DNA from: Gracilimonas sp035704785 | Lineage (GTDB): Bacteria > Bacteroidota > Rhodothermia > Balneolales > Balneolaceae | NCBI RefSeq assembly: GCF_035704785.1 | Contig: NZ_DASSWP010000090.1 | Coordinates: 1 to 39,861, forward strand | Direction: 5' to 3' | Length of the DNA: 39,861 bases | Shown here: piece by piece, positions 1 through 7,164 of the stretch | Numbering within the stretch: position 1 is the stretch's first letter | Layout of the letters: each line of letters begins with the position of its first letter | The notes under the pieces: generated by a model | The model's database searches: none | What the model saw: only the letters and a program-made list of their open reading frames with translations | Told to the model about the DNA's origin: nothing | Made by a program: the position numbers and the translations under genes

Positions 1-1442
1 GCATGAGTACCTTATACGGTTCTGATGCCATTGCCGGAGTAATAAATATTATTACAAGGAAGTCATCGGATGAGAAAATTAAATTCCATGCAAAAACCGC
101 ATACGGATCTTTCAATACAAACGAGCTGTCTTTAGGAGCTAATGGGAGATCAGGCATTCTGGGATATTCTGTAAATCTTTCCAGAGATTTTACGGAGGGA
201 ATTACAGAAGCAGATCCGGGTCAAAATTCAGGCTTTAATAAAGATGGCTTTGAACGCCGGGCAATATCAACCCGTATTTCTTTAGATGCTTTTGAAGGAT
301 TCACCATAACCCCGTTTCTAAATTATTCAGACTATGACGGTGATTATGACGCCGGGGCATTTGCAGATGGTGATAATCGGTATGAAGCAAGTTTATTGAA
401 CACCGGCGCCCGGGTGAATTATGAAACAGGTGACCTGGAACTTAGACATGCCACTACTTTCACCCAGACAGAACGAAAATTCACGGATGCCTTTGGAGTA
501 TTCAACCCATCGGCGTCCCTTTTGAATTCAGATCTTTTTGGTATGTATAATAAATTCGAAAGTGTACGCTTTTTGGCCGGGTTCAATGTACAGGAGCTAA
601 ATTTTGAACTCAATGGGATAGACGAGGGCTCACAGATACTAAGTCCTTATCTAACGGCCTATTTTGAATCAGGTTTCGGTTTGAATGGTGAATTAGGAGT
701 CCGGTTAAATGATCATTCTGAATATGGCTCTAACTGGACCTTCAATATTGCGCCTGTATATAATGTTAATGAACAGGTTAAGCTTCTCGCGTCTGTAAGC
801 TCAGGATTTAAAGCACCGACTTTAAATGAATTATTTGGCCCGTTTGGATCAAACACAAACTTGAAACCCCAGCGCAGCCTTACTTTTGATACTGGAATAG
901 AATTCAATTCTTCTGACATGAAATTCAGCGGAAGCGTAATATATTTTCAGAGAAAGATAGATGATCTGATCTCTTATGATTCTAACCTGGGATATATAAA
1001 TTTGAATGAGCAAAATGATTCCGGAATTGAAGTAAAAATGGAGTATTCATTGCCATTAACACAGGCAGAGGTATTCTATAACTTTCTGGACGGTGCGATC
1101 ACTCAGAATGGAGAAGAGACGGATAACTTAATTCGGCGACCTGATCATAGTTTTGGGTTAAAAGTAAGTCAATTGATCACAGAAGAATTAAGAGTGAACT
1201 TATTTGGAAAGTATGTTGGAGAGAGAGAAGATGTATTTTTCAATACCAATAACTTTATGAATGAAAGTGTTACACTCGACAGCTATGTGTTGGTAGATCT
1301 GGATATACAGTATAAATTCTTGAATGATAAGCTCGATCTATTCGCCTCGGTCAATAATTTGTTGAATGCGGATTACACCGAAGTTTATGGCTTCAATACC
1401 CCCGGAATTCATTACAAAGCCGGGCTTAGGTTCTCATTTTGA
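1..1442 (+). CDS. TonB-dependent outer-membrane receptor, BtuB-like (5' end outside window)
   Basis: Outer-membrane beta-barrel that would import a scarce ligand using TonB energy. The window opens inside the gene: the first visible residues, STLYGSDAIAGVINIITR, are the end of a TonB plug domain, so the ATG at position 3 is almost certainly an internal Met and the signal peptide and TonB box lie upstream. The remaining 479 residues alternate short beta strands and polar loops, contain the late-barrel motif GFKAPTLNELFG, and end in Phe (GLRFSF), as outer-membrane proteins do. Shape and motifs fit the BtuB/siderophore receptor group. The ligand cannot be read from sequence, but the next gene is a B12-dependent enzyme, which makes cobalamin plausible. 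A rho-independent terminator follows about 200 bp downstream. Confidence 0.85.
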   Translation, partial: MSTLYGSDAIAGVINIITRKSSDEKIKFHAKTAYGSFNTNELSLGANGRSGILGYSVNLSRDFTEGITEADPGQNSGFNKDGFERRAISTRISLDAFEGFTITPFLNYSDYDGDYDAGAFADGDNRYEASLLNTGARVNYETGDLELRHATTFTQTERKFTDAFGVFNPSASLLNSDLFGMYNKFESVRFLAGFNVQELNFELNGIDEGSQILSPYLTAYFESGFGLNGELGVRLNDHSEYGSNWTFNIAPVYNVNEQVKLLASVSSGFKAPTLNELFGPFGSNTNLKPQRSLTFDTGIEFNSSDMKFSGSVIYFQRKIDDLISYDSNLGYINLNEQNDSGIEVKMEYSLPLTQAEVFYNFLDGAITQNGEETDNLIRRPDHSFGLKVSQLITEELRVNLFGKYVGEREDVFFNTNNFMNESVTLDSYVLVDLDIQYKFLNDKLDLFASVNNLLNADYTEVYGFNTPGIHYKAGLRFSF

Positions 1443-1479
1443 GCATTAATAATATGAAGCTTATTGATAAAAGAAAGTA

Positions 1480-1600
1480 GAAAAAATAACGCTTTTAATT
1501 TTATTAATTAATAGGTGTCTATTAAATTAAAATATTTAAAAATATGAATTAATAATAAATTTAAAATTTATTATATATGCATTCATTTAAAAAATTGTTA
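1480..1600. other. Extremely AT-rich intergenic block with an 11-bp dyad
   Basis: About 120 bp at roughly 90% A+T lie between the receptor gene and nrdJ. They contain a perfect inverted repeat, ATAATAAATTT (1552-1562) / AAATTTATTAT (1564-1574), separated by one base. No ORF fits. The block ends exactly at a DnaA box. Such a stretch could act as an easily melted DNA-unwinding element or an UP-element-like promoter region, or simply be relaxed intergenic DNA. The function is inference. Confidence 0.4.
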
Positions 1601-1609
1601 TGTGGATAA
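1601..1609 (-). promoter_or_regulatory. DnaA box (exact match)
   Basis: TGTGGATAA on the plus strand, i.e. TTATCCACA on the minus strand, the high-affinity DnaA box consensus. It sits at the right edge of the AT-rich block, about 350 bp before nrdJ. The only other exact copy noticed in this window lies 179 bp away in the same intergenic region. Confidence 0.5.
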
Positions 1610-1641
1610 CTTTAAGAAATAGAATTAGTCCATAAGTTCCT

Positions 1642-1680
1642 AAAAAGCCCTTTATTTTTATTAAAGGGCTTTTTTTATTT
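1642..1680 (+). terminator. Rho-independent terminator after the TonB receptor
   Basis: A 13-bp perfect stem (1642-1654 with 1662-1674) built on AAAGCCCTTTA / TAAAGGGCTTT with a 7-nt loop, running into a T-rich tail. It points with the receptor gene and separates it transcriptionally from nrdJ. Confidence 0.85.
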
Positions 1681-1702
1681 GGATTTTGATCGTAATAATA
1701 TT

Positions 1703-1722
1703 TTGTATAAATAATTATACAA
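1703..1722. promoter_or_regulatory. 20-bp dyad upstream of nrdJ, possible operator
   Basis: TTGTATAAATAATTATACAA is made of perfect 8-bp arms (TTGTATAA / TTATACAA) around a 4-bp centre. It lies about 230 bp before the nrdJ start, between the DnaA boxes, and could be bound by a dimeric regulator. It does not match the NrdR box pattern I know (acaCwAtATaTwGtgt), so the regulator is unknown. Confidence 0.35.
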
Positions 1723-1779
1723 GAAATATTCAACTATAACGGTTGATTAAAGTAGCGTTTTGAAATTCAGAAAATATAA

Positions 1780-1808
1780 TGTGGATAAGTCGGTGTTTTT
1801 GTGGAAAA
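1780..1808 (-). promoter_or_regulatory. Two DnaA boxes upstream of nrdJ (one exact, one near match)
   Basis: TGTGGATAA at 1780-1788 is an exact DnaA box (TTATCCACA on the minus strand). TGTGGAAAA at 1800-1808 differs at one position. Both have the same orientation and are spaced 20 bp apart, start to start, about 150 bp before the nrdJ start codon. DnaA boxes upstream of ribonucleotide reductase genes are known from E. coli nrdAB, where DnaA regulates transcription. Confidence 0.45.
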
Positions 1809-1953
1809 GTAATTGAATTTTTTCTTGCTGAATCACCTTCACTCGTCTATATTAATTCGTACTTCTTTAGGAGATAAGATTTCGGGATTAACTAAAAATC
1901 GTCTCTCATCAATGAAGGTATAAATGATAACATTAAGTTAACGAAGTACGCCA

Positions 1954-4900
1954 ATGAAATTTACTCGCTTCTATACTAAGACTGACTGGAAGACTCCATT
2001 TGATAACATAGAATTTGCAACACGCACCTCTGAAATTAAAAACCCTGATGGCTCTCAGGTATTCCATATGGAAAACGTTGTGGTTCCTGATGAATGGAGC
2101 CAGGTTGCAACAGACGTAATTGCCCAAAAATATTTCCGCAAAGCGGGTGTACCGGCAAAGCTCAAAAAGATCAAAGAGAAGGGTGTTCCAAAATGGTTGC
2201 AGCGATCAGAGGCAGATGAAAAAGCGCTTAAAGAACTTCCTGAAGAAGAGCGTTTTACTCATGAAATTGACAGTAAGCAAGTCTTTCACCGATTGGCGGG
2301 TTGTTGGACTTATTGGGGATGGAAACACGATTACTTTGATAGCGAGGATGATGCAAAGGTTTTTTACGATGAATTGGCTTACATGCTGGCCAATCAAATG
2401 GCGGCTCCTAACAGTCCGCAGTGGTTCAATACCGGGCTTCACTGGGCATATGGGATCAATGGTCCAGCTCAAGGGCATTATTACGTAGATGGAAAAACAG
2501 GTGAACTTAAAAAATCCGAAGATGCTTATACGCATCCGCAGCCGCATGCGTGTTTTATCCAAAGTGTGGATGATGACCTTGTGAATGAAGGCGGTATCAT
2601 GGATCTGTGGGTCCGTGAAGCTCGTCTTTTCAAATATGGATCCGGAACCGGAAGTAACTTCTCCCAGATCCGAGGCGCTGAAGAACCATTGAGCGGCGGA
2701 GGAAGAAGTTCAGGTTTGATGAGCTTCCTGAAGATCGGAGATCGCGCAGCGGGAGCCATTAAGTCAGGCGGTACTACACGCCGTGCTGCAAAAATGGTAA
2801 CGCTGGATCTGGATCATCCCGATATTGAAGAATACATCAACTGGAAAGTTCGGGAAGAACAGAAAGTAGCTGCCCTGGTTGCCGGTTCAAAATCGGTTCA
2901 AAAGCATCTCAAGAATATTATCAAACTTTGCCATACTCCTGTGGAGATCGAAGGCAGAACTTTCAACGGAGCTATGAGTCGCGACCCGCTGAAGAATAAA
3001 GCTCTTGCTGATGAGATCAGAAAAGCGAAAAGGAATCAGGTTCCTCTTAATTATATAGAGCGTGTGATTCAGCTAGCCGCCCAGGGATTCACCGATCTTG
3101 AATTTGATACCTACGACACTGACTGGAATTCAGAAGCCTACTCAACCGTAAGCGGACAAAATTCCAATAACTCCGTTCGTGTGCCTAACTCATTCATGAA
3201 AGCAGTGAAGGATGATGGCGACTGGCATTTGTATGGACGGGTTGAATTGGAAGATGCGGAAGAAGAAGGCCGCGATCCAAAACCCATGAAAACCCTGAAA
3301 GCCCGTGAGCTTTGGGATGACATTGCATACGCAGCATGGTCGTGCGCCGATCCCGGAACGCAGTATCACGATACCATCAACGAGTGGCACACATGCCCCG
3401 AAGATGGCCCGATCAAAGCAAGTAACCCTTGCTCAGAATATATGTTCCTCGATAACACGGCATGTAATCTTGCTTCTCTGAACCTGATGAAGTTTTTCAA
3501 AGGCGATGGCGAGTTCAAAGAATTTGATATGAAGTCGTTGGAATATGCTTCCCGTATGTGGACAGTTGTTCTCGAGATCGCTGTATTGATGGCTCAGTTC
3601 CCATCCAAAGAAATTGCAGAACTTTCGTATGTATTTCGCACGCTTGGGCTCGGTTATGCTAACATCGGTGCAGCGCTGATGGTGCAGGGACTTCCTTACG
3701 ACAGTGAAGAAGGAGCTGCTGTTGCCGGCGCTGTTACTGCAACCATGCACATGACCTCTTATGCAACTTCTGCCGAAATGGCGAAGGAGCTTGGTACTTT
3801 TGAAGGCTACGAACGCAACAAAGAGTATATGCTCAAAGTGATACGTAATCACCGTAGAGCAGCCTACAACGCTGACCCTGAGGAATATGAAGGTTTGACG
3901 GTGAAGCCGATGGGAATCGATGCTTCCATTTGTCCTGATTACCTGGTGAAAGCGGCTAAAAAAGCTTCTGATAAAGCACTGAAGCTTGGTGAAAAACACG
4001 GATACCGAAATGCGCAGGTAACGGTGCTCGCACCAACCGGAACTATTGGTTTGGTGATGGATTGTGATACCACAGGAATTGAGCCTGATTTCGCTTTAGT
4101 GAAATTCAAGAAGCTGGCCGGTGGCGGATACTTTAAGATCATTAATCAGGCTGTGCCTAAAGCACTGGAGAATCTTGGTTATTCCAGGAAGGAATCTAAA
4201 GAGATCATTAATTATGCTAAAGGTTCTGGCTCGCTTGAGGGTTGTCCTCACATTAACGCTGACAGCCTGTTGGAGAAAGGATTCACCAAAGAAAAACTGG
4301 AAGCTATCAATGAGGCGCTTCCGGGCAGTTTCGATATCAAGTTTGCTTTCAATCAGTGGACACTCGGCGAAGATTTCTGCAAAGAAGTTCTTGAGATCTC
4401 TGATGAACAGCTCAACGACATGAACTTCAACATGCTGCGTTTCCTCGGATTTAGCAACGAGCAGATCCAGGAAGCTAACGATTATGTGTGTGGTACCATG
4501 ACGATTGAAGGTGCTCCGCATCTGAAAGAAGAAGATTACGCGGTATTTGATTGTGCGAACCGTTGCGGACGAATTGGAACCCGGTTTATTTCTGCAAAAG
4601 GACACATTCGTATGATGGCTGCTGCTCAGCCGTTCCTTTCCGGTGCTATTTCGAAAACCATCAACCTTCCAAATGAAGCGACCATCGAGGACATGAAAGA
4701 TGCCTACATGGATTCATGGGAGATGATGTTGAAAGCAAATGCGCTGTACCGGGATGGCTCGAAATTGAGCCAGCCGCTTAATAGTATGGCTGATATACTT
4801 GAAGAGATCGATGAGGAAGAAGATGCACCTGTAGATGCTGAAACTTCCATCGCTCAGGATAAAGTGCTTGAGGTAGCCGAGCGAATCATTCACAAATATG

Positions 4901-5616
4901 TGGCTCGCCGACAACGACTTCCATTCCGTCGTGAAGGTTATACCCAGAAAGTGAAGATAGGCGGACAAAGCGTGTACTTGAGAACAGGGGAATACGACAA
5001 CGGTCAGCTAGGTGAGATCTTTATTGATATGCACCGCGAAGGCGCTGCTTTCCGAAGCCTGCTGAACTGCTTTGCGATCTCTATATCACTTGGATTGCAG
5101 CACGGCGTGCCACTGGAAGAATTCGTGGATGCCTTTGTATTTACCAAGTTTGAGCCGAGCGGTATGGTAAATGGAAACCCACATGTGAAGATGAGTACTT
5201 CGGTTATCGATTACATCTTCCGTGAGTTAGCCGTTACCTACCTCGGCAGAGAAGACCTGGCACATGTGCCCGCTGATCAGATCGAAGCACGTAATTTACG
5301 CCCAACAGCAGATGCAAATCCTGAAGTGGACAGCGCTGAATTTGATCGCGATACAAGTAATAATGTTACAGCGCGTGCTCCGGAACCAACACCTGAGCCT
5401 GCACCAAAAATGGCAGATACATCACAGACCGCTGTAGAAAACAAAACAGCACAGGAGACGGTAGTGCAATCAGACAGTTATGAAAGCGACTACGATAAAG
5501 CCAAGCAAATGGGCTACACCGGAGAAGCGTGCCCTGAGTGCGGCAGCATGACCATGGTAAGAAACGGCACGTGCATGAAGTGTATCACTTGCGGATCTAC
5601 TACTGGTTGTAGTTAA
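1954..5616 (+). CDS. nrdJ: Vitamin B12-dependent (class II) ribonucleotide reductase
   Basis: Reduces ribonucleotides to deoxyribonucleotides using adenosylcobalamin to form the thiyl radical, so no oxygen or NrdB subunit is needed. The protein is 1,220 aa, typical of the long NrdJ form. Visible motifs: first redox Cys in PHACFIQS (C200), glycine loop SGTGSNFSQIRG near 230-241, NPCSE with the radical Cys (C493, with N491 and E495), second redox Cys C504, and APTGTIG in the later half of the barrel. A flexible Pro/Thr-rich linker after about residue 1140 leads to a Cys-rich tail (C1193, C1196, C1207, C1210, C1213, C1219) resembling a zinc ribbon plus the swinging redox cysteines. It is transcribed alone, with a terminator on each side. 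DnaA boxes and a dyad upstream suggest replication-linked control. The N-terminus MKFTRFYTKTDW has no strong Shine-Dalgarno, but no better in-frame start was found. Confidence 0.97.
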   Translation: MKFTRFYTKTDWKTPFDNIEFATRTSEIKNPDGSQVFHMENVVVPDEWSQVATDVIAQKYFRKAGVPAKLKKIKEKGVPKWLQRSEADEKALKELPEEERFTHEIDSKQVFHRLAGCWTYWGWKHDYFDSEDDAKVFYDELAYMLANQMAAPNSPQWFNTGLHWAYGINGPAQGHYYVDGKTGELKKSEDAYTHPQPHACFIQSVDDDLVNEGGIMDLWVREARLFKYGSGTGSNFSQIRGAEEPLSGGGRSSGLMSFLKIGDRAAGAIKSGGTTRRAAKMVTLDLDHPDIEEYINWKVREEQKVAALVAGSKSVQKHLKNIIKLCHTPVEIEGRTFNGAMSRDPLKNKALADEIRKAKRNQVPLNYIERVIQLAAQGFTDLEFDTYDTDWNSEAYSTVSGQNSNNSVRVPNSFMKAVKDDGDWHLYGRVELEDAEEEGRDPKPMKTLKARELWDDIAYAAWSCADPGTQYHDTINEWHTCPEDGPIKASNPCSEYMFLDNTACNLASLNLMKFFKGDGEFKEFDMKSLEYASRMWTVVLEIAVLMAQFPSKEIAELSYVFRTLGLGYANIGAALMVQGLPYDSEEGAAVAGAVTATMHMTSYATSAEMAKELGTFEGYERNKEYMLKVIRNHRRAAYNADPEEYEGLTVKPMGIDASICPDYLVKAAKKASDKALKLGEKHGYRNAQVTVLAPTGTIGLVMDCDTTGIEPDFALVKFKKLAGGGYFKIINQAVPKALENLGYSRKESKEIINYAKGSGSLEGCPHINADSLLEKGFTKEKLEAINEALPGSFDIKFAFNQWTLGEDFCKEVLEISDEQLNDMNFNMLRFLGFSNEQIQEANDYVCGTMTIEGAPHLKEEDYAVFDCANRCGRIGTRFISAKGHIRMMAAAQPFLSGAISKTINLPNEATIEDMKDAYMDSWEMMLKANALYRDGSKLSQPLNSMADILEEIDEEEDAPVDAETSIAQDKVLEVAERIIHKYVARRQRLPFRREGYTQKVKIGGQSVYLRTGEYDNGQLGEIFIDMHREGAAFRSLLNCFAISISLGLQHGVPLEEFVDAFVFTKFEPSGMVNGNPHVKMSTSVIDYIFRELAVTYLGREDLAHVPADQIEARNLRPTADANPEVDSAEFDRDTSNNVTARAPEPTPEPAPKMADTSQTAVENKTAQETVVQSDSYESDYDKAKQMGYTGEACPECGSMTMVRNGTCMKCITCGSTTGCS

Positions 5617-5630
5617 TGGTTATTGGTTAA

Positions 5631-5663
5631 TTCGTTAATGGGAAAACAGTTACCATTAACGAA
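5631..5663 (+). repeat. 11-bp inverted repeat directly after nrdJ
   Basis: TTCGTTAATGG (5631-5641) and CCATTAACGAA (5653-5663) form a perfect hairpin with an 11-nt loop, 15 bp after the nrdJ stop codon. The left side belongs to a degenerate run of GTTAATGG/GTTATTGG-like units. There is no T-tract, so it is more an mRNA 3' hairpin than a complete terminator. Confidence 0.6.
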
Positions 5664-5689
5664 CTTATTCAGTAGAGAGAATTAGGGAT

Positions 5690-5720
5690 GGCCTGGCTGA
5701 GATAAGCCGGGCCTTTCTAT
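5690..5720 (+). terminator. Probable nrdJ terminator
   Basis: GGCCTGGCT (5690-5698) pairs with AGCCGGGCC (5705-5713), nine base pairs including one G-T, around a GAGATA loop, followed by TTTCTAT. The stem is GC-rich, the U-tract modest, and the distance to the nrdJ stop is about 75 bp. Confidence 0.65.
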
Positions 5721-5761
5721 GATTTTAGAAAAGTGATCTTTGAAAATTTGAAGTAGTTAGT

Positions 5762-6265
5762 CACAGTCAAAGTGTCTGTGTAAGCAATAATGCATTAAAT
5801 TAATCCCTAAAATAATATGGCTAAAAAAGGGACACTCCATCCAGTAGAGAGTAGTTACTGGGACAAAACCTTAATTGGTATGGACGAGAGAAAGAAAACT
5901 CGCGTAAAAAAAATAACCATTACTCTAACAAACGAACGTTAGACGTAATGGCTATTAAGTAGATTAATAACCCCGTAAAAGAGACCGGAGAACTTGCACT
6001 TCTCTAGGTCTCAAGGAGGTTAAATTCGTATCCAATTATAATTAACCTGAGAGTTTGTTACAACAAATAAGTTGGAGTTTTACAAGTATTAGAAAACTAA
6101 TTGTTTTCCACATAATTAGCAGTTTCCCACAATTGTTTTATGCTCGTTCCCAATCATCAGTTTGGAAATGTAGACTGGGACTATTGGTCCAACTAAGCTA
6201 AACAGAATTTTACATGGAGAACAGGATAAACCCTGATCGGTAAGTAACCGGTCGGGGTTTTTTTA
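5762..6265 (+). ncRNA. Candidate structured non-coding RNA, unknown class
   Basis: This stretch between nrdJ and the next gene folds by eye into consecutive hairpins: CACAG/CTGTG (5762-5780); CCAGTA/TACTGG (5841-5861) inside TCCAT/ATGGA (5836-5884); a long stem with AATAACCATTAC (5912-5923) and TCTAAC (5924-5929) pairing to GTTAGA (5938-5943) and GTAATGGCTATT (5945-5956) with one mismatch and one bulge; GAGACC+GAGAA/TTCTC+GGTCTC (5981-6012); AGGTTAA/TTAACCT at about 6018-6050; and CAGTTT/AGACTG inside CCAAT/ATTGG (about 6150-6187). It ends in a perfect rho-independent terminator. I looked for landmarks of tmRNA, RNase P RNA, SRP RNA, 6S RNA, cobalamin riboswitch and group II intron domain V and did not find them. 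The 5' end is not defined by a recognised promoter. A 41-codon ORF overlaps its first half. Confidence 0.45.
5817..5942 (+). CDS. Possible 41-aa small protein inside the structured region
   Basis: An ORF starts ATG GCT AAA AAA and ends at TAG in the 3' arm of the long hairpin at 5912-5956. The peptide begins MAKKGTLHPVESSYWDKTLI and ends KKITITLTNER: mixed, basic and soluble, with no membrane segment. Residue composition looks more protein-like than most chance ORFs here, but no Shine-Dalgarno is visible and I do not recognise the family. It could be a real small protein, a leader peptide whose translation reshapes the hairpin, or chance. No further coding continues in frame after the TAG. 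Confidence 0.3.
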   Translation: MAKKGTLHPVESSYWDKTLIGMDERKKTRVKKITITLTNER

Positions 6266-6267
6266 AT
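6228..6267 (+). terminator. Strong rho-independent terminator without an upstream conventional gene
   Basis: AAACCCTGATCGG (6228-6240) pairs completely (two G-T pairs) with CCGGTCGGGGTTT (6248-6260) around a 7-nt loop and is followed by seven T's. The nearest plus-strand gene, nrdJ, ends 611 bp upstream and already has its own terminator, so this one probably ends a separate transcript, i.e. the candidate RNA above. Confidence 0.85.
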
Positions 6268-6284
6268 TGAAGGAATCCTAAAGT

Positions 6285-6347
6285 AACTTTTCCAAAGTTA
6301 CATGGGGTATCATGAAAACTTCGATATCAGATAACTTTGGAAAAGTT
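6285..6347. repeat. Perfect 16-bp inverted repeat with 31-bp spacer
   Basis: AACTTTTCCAAAGTTA (6285-6300) and TAACTTTGGAAAAGTT (6332-6347) are exact reverse complements. Each arm is also partly self-complementary (AACTTT...AAAGTT). The element lies between the terminator of the candidate RNA and the 3' end of a decaying gene. It may be a REP-like or miniature inverted-repeat element. No flanking target duplication was found. Confidence 0.6.
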
Positions 6348-6411
6348 GGAAAATCTGAGATAAAGATCTTTTTATAAGTTTTTTACTTTCTTTAGAAAAG
6401 GGTTAAACAGA

Positions 6412-6850
6412 CTATAGATTTTCTAAATCATCTAAATACCTATGTCTTCCTGAAGCTCGTTTGTTCTTTTTAAATCTTCAAGAGATATAAAATTAACTTT
6501 CACATCATCAACAATTGCTTGTTCTTTAGCTGAATAAGCTTTTGCGAAATTAACCCCATCAATTTCATTAATGATGTCAATGAAGTGAGGAGGATAGCCG
6601 ATCTGGATGATGGAGTCAGGTTTTGAGAAATCTTCGGCAGATAGATTTAAAGAGCCCATTCCAAAACTTTGCAGTACCTGGATGAGATTTCGGTAGAAGA
6701 TTCAACCCAGAAATCAATATTACCAGTGTAGCGGGGATGGCCATAATAAGCAACGGCATATCCACCGACAATCAAATACTTAACCCTGTTCTTTTTTAAC
6801 AACTCTACAAACTCTTTGAAGTCGGGTGGGAAGACCTTTGAGTCGTACAT
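6412..6850 (-). pseudogene. Nucleotidyltransferase (DUF6036/AbiEii-like) broken by two frameshifts
   Basis: The N-terminal part (MYDSKVFPPDFKEFVELLKK, then YLIVGGYAVAYYGHPRYTG) carries the GG-x-A-x(10)-D pattern of MNT-type nucleotidyltransferases, with NIDFWV holding the metal-binding Asp. After about residue 55 the frame is lost. The family sequence resumes in a second frame (FGMGSLNLSAEDF, IQIGYPPHFIDIINEIDGV, VNFISLEDLK) and near 6450 moves to a third frame that reads NKRASGRHRYLDDLENL before a stop at 6412-6414. Each change equals a net loss of one base. The start overlaps the intact small upstream ORF by 71 bp. Family knowledge: such enzymes modify RNA or protein by nucleotide transfer and often act in toxin-antitoxin-like pairs. 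Two lesions favour real decay over one sequencing error. Confidence 0.8.
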
Positions 6851-6965
6851 ATTGTTGCCTCAGGGTTTCAAGAGCTGCAAGTCGTTCTTCCGGAGATCTA
6901 CTCATCCAGTACTTCCGGTCACTTTCTTGCTCTTGCTTTGTTGTAATTTTTATTGATTGTTCCAT
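6780..6965 (-). CDS. Small protein paired with nucleotidyltransferase
   Basis: 61 aa starting MEQSIKITTKQEQESDRKYW, then MSRSPEERLAALETLRQQYV and ending LQRVCRVVKKEQG. Small ORFs of this build (a charged start, 'W..RSPEERL.ALE.LR.QY', then 'LQRV.RV') commonly sit directly in front of nucleotidyltransferase genes in Bacteroidota-like genomes, as here, and may be an antitoxin-like or partner subunit; the role is inferred from context. The chosen ATG at 6965 starts the conserved part; a longer upstream frame has unlike composition. TATTTTTG on the minus strand (6977-6984) matches the Bacteroidota -7 box TAnnTTTG but lies very close to the start, giving at most a very short leader. The partner gene is broken, so this gene may be an orphan. 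Confidence 0.65.
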   Translation of the reverse strand: MEQSIKITTKQEQESDRKYWMSRSPEERLAALETLRQQYVRLKGLPTRLQRVCRVVKKEQG

Positions 6966-7164
6966 AACAAAAAATACAAAAATATGGAGCAAATTGCTCA
7001 ATAACGACTTAGCCCCAAAGCTATTTAATTGAATTCTACAGAAGCAGTTGTGGTGTACAAGCTTAAATCGGCTTTGCTTCAACATTGAATATTGAATGTT
7101 CCAAAGCATCTATCCGTGAATACATTTACCTTTTAGATGAACTTCAATCACAGCCTTTCCCATT

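Noticed and set aside
3..1442. Complete 479-aa outer-membrane protein starting at position 3
   Set aside because: The first residues are the end of a plug domain, so the real start lies before the window.
1443..1953. Cobalamin riboswitch controlling nrdJ
   Set aside because: No B12-box (GCCACTG) or supporting helices; the region is almost pure A/T with a terminator and DnaA boxes.
3433..4605. Long antisense ORFs opposite nrdJ (188 and 169 codons)
   Set aside because: They follow the codon structure of nrdJ on the other strand and show no domain pattern.
6104..6131. TTTTCCACA and TTTCCCACA as further DnaA boxes
   Set aside because: One and two mismatches in AT-rich DNA; not strong enough alone, and TTTTCCACA is part of a hairpin loop.
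5762..6265. tmRNA, RNase P RNA, 6S, SRP RNA, retron msr-msd or group II intron in the structured region
   Set aside because: No tRNA-like TTCGA arm with CCA end, no GAGGAAAGTCC core, no SRP tetraloop motif, no domain V, and no reverse transcriptase gene nearby.
6966..7109. Longer start for the small nucleotidyltransferase partner
   Set aside because: Upstream residues are unlike the rest, and a promoter-like box lies inside this stretch.
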